This document shows positions 28,246 through 36,321 of a stretch of 64,000 bases of DNA, piece by piece. Both the position numbers and the translations under genes were made by a program. Position 1 is the stretch's first letter. Every line of letters begins with the position of its first letter. This stretch comes from Burkholderiales bacterium (GTDB lineage: Bacteria; Pseudomonadota; Gammaproteobacteria; Burkholderiales; Nitrosomonadaceae). The stretch covers positions 74,923 to 138,922 of the forward strand of contig JACKLV010000010.1 in the NCBI GenBank assembly GCA_024235755.1, read 5' to 3'. The notes below the pieces were generated by a model. That model was not told the DNA's origin. It worked only from the letters and a program-made list of their open reading frames with translations, and did no database searches.

Positions 28246-29283
28246 ATGATTGAGACGGATCGATTAATCAACGCTGCTGCTGCTTCTTCACAGGAAGAGG
28301 TGCTGGAGCGCGCATTGCGTCCGAAACTGCTTGATGAATATGTCGGTCAGGAAAAAATCCGCAGTCAGCTGAGCATTTTTATCGAAGCGGCACGCCGCCG
28401 TCGGGAGGCGCTGGACCATGTTTTGTTATTCGGCCCGCCAGGGCTGGGCAAGACCACGCTGGCGCATATCATTGCCAGAGAGATGGGCGTCAATCTACGT
28501 CATACGTCTGGTCCCGTACTCGAGCGTCCTGGCGATCTGGCAGCTTTGCTGACAAATCTTGAACCGCATGATGTGCTGTTTGTTGATGAAATTCACCGCT
28601 TGTCACCGATGGTCGAAGAAATTCTCTATCCGGCGCTGGAAGACTATCAGCTGGATATTATGATCGGTGAAGGCCCAGCCGCACGTTCCGTCAAGCTTGA
28701 TCTGCCGCCATTTACGCTTGTCGGTGCGACCACGCGGGCTGGCATGCTGACGAACCCGTTGCGCGACCGGTTCGGTATAGTTTCACGATTGGAATTTTAT
28801 ACGGCGGAAGAGTTAAGCAAAATTGTAGTGCGTTCAGCAGGGTTGTTAGGCGTCGAGATAACAGCGGACGGTGCCTTGGAGATTGCACGCCGCTCGCGTG
28901 GCACGCCGCGCATCGCCAATCGCCTGCTGCGCCGTGTGCGTGACTTCGCTGAAGTCAAATCCAATGGCGAAGTGACGCAACAGGTTGCCGATGCAGCATT
29001 GGGCATGCTGGATGTCGATGCTATCGGTCTGGATATGATGGACAGGAAACTGTTATTGTCCGTCTTGGAAAAATTTGAAGGCGGGCCCGTCGGTGTGGAT
29101 AATCTTGCCGCTGCCATCGGGGAGGAACGTGACACGATTGAAGATGTGCTGGAACCGTATCTGATCCAACAAGGATTTTTAAAACGGACGCCGCGTGGCC
29201 GTATGGCGACAATGATCGCTTACCGTCATTTTGGACTTCCTTTACCCAGAAGTGGTATACAAGGAGAATTATGGGAAGAGTGA
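28246..29283 (+). CDS. ruvB: Holliday junction branch migration ATPase RuvB
   Basis: A 345-residue AAA+ motor. Walker A is GPPGLGKTT, Walker B is VLFVDEIHRL, sensor and arginine-finger segments GATTRAGML and RDRFG follow, and the C-terminal winged helix ends with TPRGRMATMIAYRHFG. It starts 11 bp after ruvA and acts with RuvA and RuvC in recombination repair. Confidence 0.97.
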   Translation: MIETDRLINAAAASSQEEVLERALRPKLLDEYVGQEKIRSQLSIFIEAARRRREALDHVLLFGPPGLGKTTLAHIIAREMGVNLRHTSGPVLERPGDLAALLTNLEPHDVLFVDEIHRLSPMVEEILYPALEDYQLDIMIGEGPAARSVKLDLPPFTLVGATTRAGMLTNPLRDRFGIVSRLEFYTAEELSKIVVRSAGLLGVEITADGALEIARRSRGTPRIANRLLRRVRDFAEVKSNGEVTQQVADAALGMLDVDAIGLDMMDRKLLLSVLEKFEGGPVGVDNLAAAIGEERDTIEDVLEPYLIQQGFLKRTPRGRMATMIAYRHFGLPLPRSGIQGELWEE

Positions 29284-29327
29284 AAATCGCTTATTGTCCG
29301 ATTTTATCGTTTTAATCATACTGAATT

Positions 29328-29765
29328 ATGCAAGTACATACATTGCGTTTTATTATAGCGGTTCTGCTGACGATAGTGGTCATGCTGTATTTTTATACGG
29401 ATCGGGAAAAAAAGCACTACAGCCAGTCGGCTGAACCGGCCGTAGCACAGATTCTGGCGGAAATCTCCACCTGGGAAAAAGAACCTTTGCTCAGACATTT
29501 GGCCCCGGAAGCAAGACAAACCATTACAGATGAACAATTGGAGCAATTGCTCGATCATTATCGCAGCTTCGGCAGATTTTATTCCATAGATGAACTGGAT
29601 TTTTCGCGCACAGCCAGTGCATTCTCACTATTCGGCGAAAAGCGCCTGAATTATTCCGGTGTGGCGGATTATTCGACGGGACCGATCAATGTCAATATAA
29701 CGTTGGTAGAACGAGGCGGTTATTATCTGGTTTATAATTTTACGTTGAGCAGGGCAAGCGATTGA
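29328..29765 (+). CDS. small membrane-anchored protein, function unknown
   Basis: A 145-residue protein with a single hydrophobic segment at residues 7-22 (FIIAVLLTIVVMLYFY), then a soluble region rich in charged helices and a C-terminal beta-rich part ending YYLVYNFTLSRASD. The signal anchor suggests it faces the periplasm. It follows ruvB by 44 bp on the same strand and may be co-transcribed, but nothing links it to recombination. I do not recognise the family. Confidence 0.7.
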   Translation: MQVHTLRFIIAVLLTIVVMLYFYTDREKKHYSQSAEPAVAQILAEISTWEKEPLLRHLAPEARQTITDEQLEQLLDHYRSFGRFYSIDELDFSRTASAFSLFGEKRLNYSGVADYSTGPINVNITLVERGGYYLVYNFTLSRASD

Positions 29766-29841
29766 TTATTAATCAGTAGAACAATATCTGAAGCGAGGAT
29801 AATTTTATCCTTTAGATTTGGTAATATCTTCCAGGATAGTA

Positions 29842-30189
29842 TTATTGTTTCAGGTATATGTAATTATTACGATATCCACCCTTTTTGCTCGTCCCAAACT
29901 TCCTTATACTTAATCCCTGCGCCACCAACATTTTCCTGTTTCTCGAAGATACAACATTATCTCCGCCTAAGGGCGATTTGTTCGCAAGGCGAATTGTACA
30001 TTTGTTGTTTTCACGAGCAATAAAGTATGCAATTGTGTTTTGATAAAAGTTTAGCTTGAGTTGTTCTGCTGATGATAGAAAAGCTATGGGTTGGTTATTA
30101 TCGAATAAACGATATCCACCCGTTTCACTTTTTAGGCATATTCTATGTTGTATGCCGCTTATGTTAATCACAATACATGCTTCTGACAT
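29842..30189 (-). CDS. small protein of the accessory locus, motif KCTIRLANKSPLGGDN
   Basis: A 115-residue protein of unknown function, the last of the leftward group that follows the first FecR-TPR-barrel gene. It begins MSEACIVINISG and has an excellent ribosome site, AGGAGG six bases before the ATG. It has three Cys (residues about 5, 18, 64) and no signal peptide. Residues about 58-78, ARENNKCTIRLANKSPLGGD, closely resemble AHENGKCTVRPAYKSPIGGD in the neighbour at 30303, so the two are paralogues. The C-terminus is basic and Gly/Asn/Tyr-rich. Confidence 0.65.
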   Translation of the reverse strand: MSEACIVINISGIQHRICLKSETGGYRLFDNNQPIAFLSSAEQLKLNFYQNTIAYFIARENNKCTIRLANKSPLGGDNVVSSRNRKMLVAQGLSIRKFGTSKKGGYRNNYIYLKQ

Positions 30190-30302
30190 AATTCCTCCTA
30201 ATTTAATAAAAAAAGTTTTTATGAATGAATTGGCTTCAGTCAGTACTAGACCGGCTGAATATGTTTATTCATTGAATATAAAGTATCTTTTAGTTTCGTC
30301 TA

Positions 30303-30539
30303 TTAAGCTGAGAGAAATATTTCTCCAGGTATCCAACGATTATCTCCGCCGATAGGTGACTTGTATGCAGGTCGTACCGTGCATTTACCATTCTCATGCG
30401 CCATAAAGTAATAGATATTGTTATGAGTACTTAGGTTATACGGAATATTGGGTGGCAGATAATCAATGGGGTTGCTATTTTCAAGTAGAGTACATCCGTT
30501 GTTTCCGTCTCTTCTCAAACAGTATTCCTTCCCGTTCAA
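30303..30539 (-). CDS. small paralogue with Cys-rich N-terminus, probably a frameshifted fragment
   Basis: A 78-residue open frame from a TTG that lacks a ribosome site. It shares the KCTVRPAYKSPIGGDN-type motif and the ...GKEYCL...PIDYL layout with the 29842 protein. The frame remains open upstream of the TTG to about 30590 and overlaps the end of the next gene, and that extra stretch reads NQYCFNQARENCKILNGKEY, which continues the homology. I suspect it is the C-terminal part of one 140-residue gene with the frame at 30544-30738, separated by a one-base shift near 30580-30590. Confidence 0.5.
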   Translation of the reverse strand: MNGKEYCLRRDGNNGCTLLENSNPIDYLPPNIPYNLSTHNNIYYFMAHENGKCTVRPAYKSPIGGDNRWIPGEIFLSA

Positions 30540-30543
30540 TATC

Positions 30544-30738
30544 TTACAATTTTCCCGTGCTTGATTGAAGCAATACTGATTCTTTGCTTGTTATAATGTG
30601 TGCTATGTGTAGTTTTCCGTTTATTTCAGTACCGGTTATCTGGCTCAAAAGAGTTCTAAATTCACAATCGTCGGTAATGGTTCCTTGTATTATCTGATTC
30701 TGGTAGTTTTCGTTACACATTGTCATTGTAGTCCCCAT
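30544..30738 (-). CDS. small protein directly behind the first FecR-TPR-barrel gene
   Basis: A 64-residue frame from the ATG at 30738, which abuts the restored stop of the FecR-TPR-barrel gene. A later ATG at 30726 has GGGGA five bases upstream and is the better start, giving 60 residues (MTMCNENYQNQII...). Two Cys are present and there is no signal peptide. The end SKESVLLQSSTGKL may be an out-of-frame tail, because a one-base change near 30585 would fuse it to the next frame (see 30303). The sequence IIT before the junction recalls IITG before the Cys-rich tail of the 35868 protein. Function unknown. Confidence 0.5.
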   Translation of the reverse strand: MGTTMTMCNENYQNQIIQGTITDDCEFRTLLSQITGTEINGKLHIAHIITSKESVLLQSSTGKL

Positions 30739-30925
30739 TTAAAAATTTAAAGTTGCTCTTGCAAAAATGTCCGATCCGGTAGATATCGTGAATCAATGAT
30801 TTCCGATAGTCCGAAGTTATTATTACGATAGAAAAATTCCTTATCCAGCAGATTACGGATTTCCATACTTAACAAACCTTGGCGCTTTGGCAAGCGGTAG
30901 CCAATACTCCAGTCGAGTAAAAAAA
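30739..30925 (-). pseudogene. detached C-terminus of the first FecR-TPR-barrel protein
   Basis: Past the stop at 30869 the reading frame can be recovered in another frame: FFLLDWSIGYRLPKRQGLL, then MEIRNLLDKEFFYRNNNFG, matching the paralogue's FFLLDAVVGYRLPSRRGLF and FEAKNLLNEDFYYRN. One extra A in the seven-A run at 30919-30925 restores it. A second missing base in the five-A run at 30763-30767 then gives the ending ARATLNF, like ARLTLNF in the paralogue, with a stop at 30739-30741 that abuts the next start codon. So this segment is the end of the barrel, cut off by two one-base losses. Confidence 0.8.
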
Positions 30926-33900
30926 CAGGTCGATACCTGAATTGGTTGTGCTGGGATCGCGATTTCGAATAATAGTCATGCCATCAGCTTTAATTAAGTC
31001 GCTATTGCGTACCAAATTTTGTCTGACTACGGTCGCACTAAATTTAGAAAAAAATCCTTTTGGGTGAAAATATTCAACACTGGTGGGTATATCAATTGTT
31101 TCTATCTTAGTTGGGTCGGTGCCAGAAACAGATTCGCTTTGACCTCGAGTAAAGCGATCAAAATTAAATTCGCTACGGATAGCCCAGTGTTTGTGCGGTA
31201 ACCAGTATAGATAAGTGCGCAGATTCTTTTCTTTTTGTTGTTCCGATATCTCAACAGAGAGAACGTTACCTTCTTGAGGAACATGCAAGCGCCGTGAGGA
31301 AGCTTCGATACCTGCGAAAATTTTGTTTTGATATTGAGTATCCATGCCAATACCCATACGGCGGCTTCGAGTGTTATTAAAATCGTCGAAGAACTGATTG
31401 AAACCAGCTATTTGAGTAGGTTCCAAAGTTTGTTGCGCAATCAGATGTGATTTGGTAGCTTCAAACCAGGCAAAACGAAGCCGGGTATTTTGAGTCACGT
31501 TCCATTGCGCACCGAACTTCGGGTTGATTTTATCTTTACTTTTTCCTGAAATTGTACTGGTGAATGTGTCGTAACTCAGGCCAAGCGTCAGGCTTAACCG
31601 TTCGAAAAAATTGAAATTGGTATACTGGTAGGCATTGCCACGTTTCATAAAATCAACACTATTAATATCATTTCCTAATATTTTTTGATCCCGGCTAAAT
31701 CGGTAAAAGCTTCCTCCGGTTGTGGTATTGAAGCGTTCGTGGCGCAGAAGGTGTTGTGCTTCAATTTGGAAACCAGCGTTTTTTAACGTAAATGACTTGT
31801 AATTCAGGTCTTCAAGTCGATCGATATATTTCCCCGAGACAATGATATCTTGATTGGGCGATAGTTTATACCGGGCACCTATTCGTGCCATGTCTTCATC
31901 CAATTTGCGACGATTTTCTTTAAAAATCGTAGTATCAAAGTCGAGCAATAAATCACCTTGTTTGGTTTCGCGTCGACGAATTTCAGTTTGCACGTTTAAT
32001 CTGGGCGTGACGGCAAACTGCATAAAAGCATTGTAGATGTCGTGATTCTGGCCATTGTTAGGGCGAAAACCGTTTGATTCGAAATGATATTGTCCGACAC
32101 TGATTGAAGCACGGCCATAAAGTCCCGAGGCGACAACTTCGTTGCCAAGCGTACTATTACTGCCAACTACGCCTGAAGCCACTAATTGGGTTCGATTGCG
32201 TTCCATCAAGGGAGCGAATTCATTAAAACCAACCGCGGTCGGGCCGGTGCTGGTAATGATATTCAGATCTGCGACGGCAAGTTGCGGCTGCACCGGGTTG
32301 GTGTTAATCGGTTGCAGAAGCTGGGCTTGCAGCAATTCGCTTACCCGCGCGATTTCATGACGCGGGATGTTGACATAGATATCCGACAGGAAGCGGTGCG
32401 CTGAATGATTCGAAGGGTCGAGGCTTAGGGACTGCGCCGTCTGCATAATGGCGCGTTTCTCAAAACCCAGATTGTCGTAGATTCTCGACAGACTGGAGCC
32501 GCGTGCGGCCTCGTCCTGATCGAGTAGTAGCCGTGAGCGGTAAACGGCACGGTTGTCATTCAATTCGATGGATTTTTGGATAGCATGCAGCGCTTCGATC
32601 GGTTGATTCTGCGTTTGTTTCTGAATGGCGTCGTAAAACCAAGGTGTCGGATCGTTCGGGTCGCGTTCTTTGGCCAGTTCAAACTGTGTTTCGGCCGTTG
32701 CGTAACGCTTCTCCTCAAAATAGGCCTTACCGAGATAACTACGGATTAGGGAGCTGCCCGGATCGAGACTGGCCGCGATTTCCAGTTCGATGCGTCCGGC
32801 TTCCAGCGCTCCTTCGCGAATCAAGGCCAACCCCAGCCCAAGTCGCGGCATCGGGTCGGTTTGATCCAGCTCAATGGCTTTGAAAAAAAGCCGTTTTGCT
32901 GCTCTCGTGTTAACTTTGGATAAATGCGCAAACCCTAGAACGGTTTGTGTACGGGCAATTGCGGGGTTCAGACGAACCGCTTCGTTAGCTGCATTCAGCG
33001 CTAGGTCCAGTTCGTTTTCAGACATCTGCAGCTCGGCCATCCGTGCCCAGATCAAGGCATTTTGCGGATCGAGTTTTGCCGCCTGCTGTACGCTGGTCAG
33101 CGCTTCTTCAATATCAAAATGTGCCTGTTCCACATAAGACAACGCCAGCCATGCAGTCGCAGATTCCGGAGCCAATTTAACCGCGTTTTGTGCATGTTCA
33201 AGTGCCAGTGATTTATCGTTTTGCGTCAGTGCGATGATTGCGCTTAATGCGTAAGCACTGCTGTTATCAGGGTCGGATGCGCGTATCTGGGTGATGATTG
33301 TTTTGGCTTCCTCAATACTGCCCAATGCGAGCAAGCGCGCCGATTCGGCAATTTGAACAGTAAAATCCTGCCTGACATCGTGGTGAACCAACCAATATTC
33401 GATAATCGTTGGGTAGTGCAGTGCCCATTGAACTGCATCAATCGGATTAAGAATAATTTCTTTGCGCGGCGGCTGGTTGCTGTATGCAATCGCTTGTTCG
33501 TGTCCTTCGAGCGTTACTTCGCCATGTGCGTTGATTGCAGAGACACGGCCTTCAAATACAACAATGCGGGCGAATTGTTCGTCGACACGAACAAAAAATT
33601 CAGTGCCTTCGACACCTGCGTTCATAAATGGCGTATGGACTCTGAATGGTTTTGGCGTGCGGGTCATGATATGAATCGCACCGTTGATCAAATTCATCCA
33701 TGAAATAGATTTGCTCTCCTGAACTGCCGGAAATGTCAGAGTGGAATTTTGATCGAGCGTCAGATTGCTTTCATTTATTAACCGCAATGTTGCTTTACTA
33801 TGTTTGCGGGTACGTAATTGGTCTCCGGCACAGAGTTCGGTACCTTTTTCAACCGGATGCCAGTTCGTCTGCTGCATCCGGCGCAACTCAACCGTCCCTT

Positions 33901-34045
33901 GCGCCGTGACAACCTGTGCGGTGGTCAGCACGCAAACCTCTGCAGCATGGGTATTACGCATAAAAACAAACTGAACCAGCATTAACAGCATTGCCGCCGG
34001 AATAGTCGTGAATTCGGCCATCCTGCGTTGCTGACTCCGTGTCAT
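30869..34045 (-). CDS. FecR-TPR-outer membrane beta-barrel fusion protein, copy 1 (C-terminally frameshifted)
   Basis: As sequenced, 1058 residues from the ATG at 34045; the frame is open to an ATG at 34138, but the inner start aligns with the paralogue's signal peptide (ends near NTHAA). Order: signal peptide; FecR domain at about residues 55-195 (LEGHEQ..., NAGVEGTEFFVRV); TPR repeats at about 225-590; outer-membrane beta-barrel to the end, resembling TonB-receptor barrels. The last ~45 residues are lost to a frameshift (tail STGVLATACQSAKVC is out of frame). The TPR half is near-identical to copy 2. Predicted site: outer membrane with periplasmic FecR/TPR parts. Function unknown; export or display is my hypothesis. 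Confidence 0.8.
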   Translation of the reverse strand: MTRSQQRRMAEFTTIPAAMLLMLVQFVFMRNTHAAEVCVLTTAQVVTAQGTVELRRMQQTNWHPVEKGTELCAGDQLRTRKHSKATLRLINESNLTLDQNSTLTFPAVQESKSISWMNLINGAIHIMTRTPKPFRVHTPFMNAGVEGTEFFVRVDEQFARIVVFEGRVSAINAHGEVTLEGHEQAIAYSNQPPRKEIILNPIDAVQWALHYPTIIEYWLVHHDVRQDFTVQIAESARLLALGSIEEAKTIITQIRASDPDNSSAYALSAIIALTQNDKSLALEHAQNAVKLAPESATAWLALSYVEQAHFDIEEALTSVQQAAKLDPQNALIWARMAELQMSENELDLALNAANEAVRLNPAIARTQTVLGFAHLSKVNTRAAKRLFFKAIELDQTDPMPRLGLGLALIREGALEAGRIELEIAASLDPGSSLIRSYLGKAYFEEKRYATAETQFELAKERDPNDPTPWFYDAIQKQTQNQPIEALHAIQKSIELNDNRAVYRSRLLLDQDEAARGSSLSRIYDNLGFEKRAIMQTAQSLSLDPSNHSAHRFLSDIYVNIPRHEIARVSELLQAQLLQPINTNPVQPQLAVADLNIITSTGPTAVGFNEFAPLMERNRTQLVASGVVGSNSTLGNEVVASGLYGRASISVGQYHFESNGFRPNNGQNHDIYNAFMQFAVTPRLNVQTEIRRRETKQGDLLLDFDTTIFKENRRKLDEDMARIGARYKLSPNQDIIVSGKYIDRLEDLNYKSFTLKNAGFQIEAQHLLRHERFNTTTGGSFYRFSRDQKILGNDINSVDFMKRGNAYQYTNFNFFERLSLTLGLSYDTFTSTISGKSKDKINPKFGAQWNVTQNTRLRFAWFEATKSHLIAQQTLEPTQIAGFNQFFDDFNNTRSRRMGIGMDTQYQNKIFAGIEASSRRLHVPQEGNVLSVEISEQQKEKNLRTYLYWLPHKHWAIRSEFNFDRFTRGQSESVSGTDPTKIETIDIPTSVEYFHPKGFFSKFSATVVRQNLVRNSDLIKADGMTIIRNRDPSTTNSGIDLFFYSTGVLATACQSAKVC

Positions 34046-34664
34046 AAATAGATTTTGCCTGTGCTTCTGCATTTTCAATTTGATTTGCTTATGAAAGCGA
34101 TGTTTTTGGATTATTGCCGAAAATGATGAATTTAACAATAATGGAAATGCGTAAATGTTTTTTTAAGAAACAATGTTTTAATCTTAACGCGATTGGATAT
34201 GGAGGGATGTGAGAAAAACCACATACTGGAGAGGTGGCGATTGGTTACGGTTGTGCTGTACTTTGTTTTGCGTTAAAAAGGAAGGCTCTAGACTAGTAAA
34301 GGTGATAATTGGTTATCTCGCCGCATCAAACTTTGACGCCAGCGAACTGGACGATACCAGCATATTGATGGGGTGCTTTTTAACATTTTCGAGGTATTAA
34401 GCAACGTGACTGAAACCGTAGTACTTTGGCCCGATGCCGTGATGGTCAGGTTAGTGGTGAATGAGGCGGTTATTTTGATCAATGATCTGGGGGTAGAAGA
34501 CAATGCTATCGTTGGCGTGCTGGATCAGAGCTTTTTGGGGTTGGTTGCCGGGTAAAGTTTACCTTGATTCAAGAGTAACTTTTTTATTCCTCATAATAAT
34601 CTTGTGAACTGTTGTATCCAGATATACAATGCTAAATAAGTATATCATTAAAGGTGGTAATCAA
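34046..34664. other. intergenic region between FecR-TPR-barrel copy 1 and the toxin-antitoxin pair
   Basis: About 600 bp. It should contain the leftward promoter of copy 1 and holds the rightward toxin-antitoxin promoter near its end. Short open frames between 34200 and 34555 on both strands have no ribosome site, no recognisable protein and mixed composition; I do not call them genes. The stretch around 34290-34510 reads on the minus strand like a broken Thr/Ser-rich beta protein (TTNLTITASGQSTTVSVT), perhaps a decayed remnant. Confidence 0.5.
34602..34630 (+). promoter_or_regulatory. promoter and palindromic operator of the toxin-antitoxin pair
   Basis: TTGTGA at 34602-34607 and TACAAT at 34625-34630 are 17 bp apart, a good sigma-70 match. 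Inside lies an inverted repeat TTGTAT (34612-34617) / ATACAA (34624-34629) overlapping the -10, a likely autoregulatory site for the antitoxin. The -10 overlaps an in-frame ATG at 34629, ruling it out as the antitoxin start. Confidence 0.65.
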
Positions 34665-34898
34665 ATGCAAGTTTCAAAATGGGGCAACAGTCTGGCTGTC
34701 AGAATACCTGCTACGGTTGTTGAAGTACTTAATCTGAAGGAAGGTGACGAGATTGAAATTCATGTCGTGGGTTCTCGCGATATTGAAATCATAAAAACGC
34801 CGGAAGTTCGTGAAATTCTTGCGCGCTTAAGGAAGTACCGGGGACGATTGCCGAAAGACTTCAAATTTGATCGCATTGAACTGCATGAACGATCATAA
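34665..34898 (+). CDS. AbrB/MazE-type antitoxin
   Basis: A 77-residue swapped-hairpin AbrB-fold DNA-binding protein beginning MQVSKWGNSLAVRIP, the family signature, followed by LNLKEGDEIEIHVVG. The C-terminal tail (RKYRGRLPKDFKFDR) would bind the toxin. The ATG at 34665 has AAAGGTGG upstream; the earlier ATG lies in the promoter -10. It should neutralise the PIN toxin next door and repress its own promoter. Its 3' end overlaps the toxin gene by 14 bp. Confidence 0.9.
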   Translation: MQVSKWGNSLAVRIPATVVEVLNLKEGDEIEIHVVGSRDIEIIKTPEVREILARLRKYRGRLPKDFKFDRIELHERS

Positions 34899-35289
34899 AA
34901 TTTTTCTGGATACAAATATAGTGTTGTATCTTTTATCTGAAGATGAAGCAAAATCAACTCAGGCAGAAAATATTATCGCAAAAGATGGCATCATAAGTGT
35001 TCAGGTACTCAATGAATTCGCCAGTGTAGCCAGTAGAAAACTGAAAATGTCTTTTGCAGAAATTCGAGAATTCCTGTCCCAAATATGTATGATTTGTCCT
35101 GTGGTACCGATGACTGTTGATGTACATTTTCACGGGCTTCGAATAGCGCAACATTATGGCTACTCAGTATATGATGCATTGATTATCGCGGCTGCTTTAT
35201 CTGCTGACTGTACAACACTTTATTCTGAAGATATGCAGAATGGTCAAATGATAGACAACCAAATCGTTATCCGGAATCCGTTTGTTTAA
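34885..35289 (+). CDS. PIN-domain toxin (VapC-like ribonuclease)
   Basis: A 134-residue PIN-domain nuclease. The acidic active site is visible as Asp in FLDTNIVLYL, Glu in QVLNEFASV, Asp in YDALIIAAA and Asp in YSEDMQNGQ. PIN toxins cleave RNA, often tRNA, in a Mg2+-dependent way. The start at 34885 overlaps the antitoxin gene, as is normal for these pairs; an in-frame ATG six codons upstream is also possible. The degraded transposase starts three bases after its stop. Confidence 0.9.
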   Translation: MNDHKIFLDTNIVLYLLSEDEAKSTQAENIIAKDGIISVQVLNEFASVASRKLKMSFAEIREFLSQICMICPVVPMTVDVHFHGLRIAQHYGYSVYDALIIAAALSADCTTLYSEDMQNGQMIDNQIVIRNPFV

Positions 35290-35292
35290 TTT

Positions 35293-35724
35293 ATGCTTAG
35301 CAAGGTTGCCTGGATAAGTTTACGCCATCCAGGATTGTCTTATTTCTTGAAAAAGTGTCACTCTATACAATGTGTGATATTGGGTAAAGTAGAGATTTAT
35401 AAACCCGTAACACAATATCGTGAAAGGATACGAACTATTGTAAAGCAGGTTTGCAATGAATTAGGTGTAAAAATTGTCAGAGGTGTTCTGTCAACCAATC
35501 ATATCCATATGTTTGTAGAGATACCTCCACATATATCAGTAAGCTATTTCATGCAAAGGGTAAAAGGACGTTCGTCACGTAAGATTCAACAGGAGTTTCC
35601 TGAATTGAAAAGGCGGTATTGGGGACAACGTTTTTGGGCTCGAGGTTACTTCTGTACAACGAGTGGCAATATAACTGACGATATTATAATGCAGTACTTG
35701 GAACAGCATTCAGATAAAGACTAA
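35293..35724 (+). pseudogene. tnpA: IS200/IS605-family TnpA transposase with abnormal N-terminus
   Basis: The 143-residue frame matches Y1 transposases from about residue 40: GVLSTNHIHMFVEIPPH carries the HUH (HIH) metal motif, RVKGRSSRKIQQEFPEL and RYWGQRFWARGYF follow, and the catalytic Tyr is in IIMQYLEQH. The first ~35 residues do not fit: the usual HxVWxTKYR segment is missing in frame, and a WVK-YR-like trace appears in another frame around 35380-35400. Unlikely to be active. It belongs to an IS200-type insertion just after the toxin gene; the right-end hairpin follows at 35747. Confidence 0.75.
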
Positions 35725-35746
35725 CGGCTTCCAGCCATACCCGAAC

Positions 35747-35766
35747 CTACCGGCACCAGCCGGTAG
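35747..35766 (+). repeat. hairpin CTACCGGC/GCCGGTAG, probable IS200/IS605 right-end structure
   Basis: Eight-base-pair stem with an ACCA loop, 22 bp after the tnpA stop. IS200/IS605 elements end in such short hairpins, which TnpA recognises as single strand. Confidence 0.55.
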
Positions 35767-35772
35767 TGATTC

Positions 35773-35816
35773 AGTCCCATACTATCATTAATAAAGCCCA
35801 ATGATAGTATGGGACT
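35773..35816. repeat. 17-bp perfect inverted repeat with 10-base loop
   Basis: Arms at 35773-35789 (AGTCCCATACTATCATT) and 35800-35816 around a 10-base loop. No T run follows on either strand. It lies between the transposase remnant and the convergent 35868 gene, and may act as a terminator or mark an insertion edge. Confidence 0.7.
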
Positions 35817-35867
35817 TTCCGCTAGTTTGATTTATGCAGGTTAAAAAATCTATTTTATGAGTAGAAT

Positions 35868-36311
35868 CTATAAACACCAGCAATATGGCCTAGAAAAGCC
35901 TCTTCCATCGATATAAGTGCCACTGCATTGCCGATGGTTGTCTGCACAATGGGATGCGTTTGCATCTTCAGTGCCGGTAATTATTTGCATTAAACCATTT
36001 ATTATCTCTTGACTGTGAGATTGATGTAACTCTTTTTTATCATATGGGAACGCTTTTGTAGGTGATATTAATGTCATTTCTCCATTTTCATTAGCAATTA
36101 TAATGTGGCTGGTACCCTTCTTAAGTTTGATAGTAATTTCTTCTTTTTCTGACAATCCGGGAATAGGTTCATTCCCAAGTTTGATTTCATTCTTCAATCC
36201 AAGAAAGTTTGTGCCAGTAGACAATAAAAATCCAACAATGTATATTGAAATAAGTGAAAATATGGCCAATATAGAGCCGGTTGTGATAAGTACAGGTCTT
36301 TTCATTTTCAT
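35868..36311 (-). CDS. membrane-anchored small protein with Cys-rich C-terminus
   Basis: A 147-residue protein immediately downstream of FecR-TPR-barrel copy 2, 10 bp after its stop, with AAGGAG before the ATG. Residues about 8-31 form one hydrophobic segment (signal anchor or uncleaved signal). A soluble region follows, then a compact tail with four Cys: SHCADNHRQCSGTYI, then GRGFSRPYCWCL at the very end. The tail could form two disulphides in an oxidising compartment. No family recognised. Its position mirrors that of the small genes behind copy 1, which suggests a functional partnership with the barrel protein. Confidence 0.7.
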   Translation of the reverse strand: MKMKRPVLITTGSILAIFSLISIYIVGFLLSTGTNFLGLKNEIKLGNEPIPGLSEKEEITIKLKKGTSHIIIANENGEMTLISPTKAFPYDKKELHQSHSQEIINGLMQIITGTEDANASHCADNHRQCSGTYIDGRGFSRPYCWCL

Positions 36312-36321
36312 ATTAAACTCC

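Noticed and set aside
34200..34555. Short frames on both strands between copy 1 and the antitoxin
   Set aside because: No ribosome site, overlapping each other, low-complexity translations and no family; treated as non-coding or decayed.
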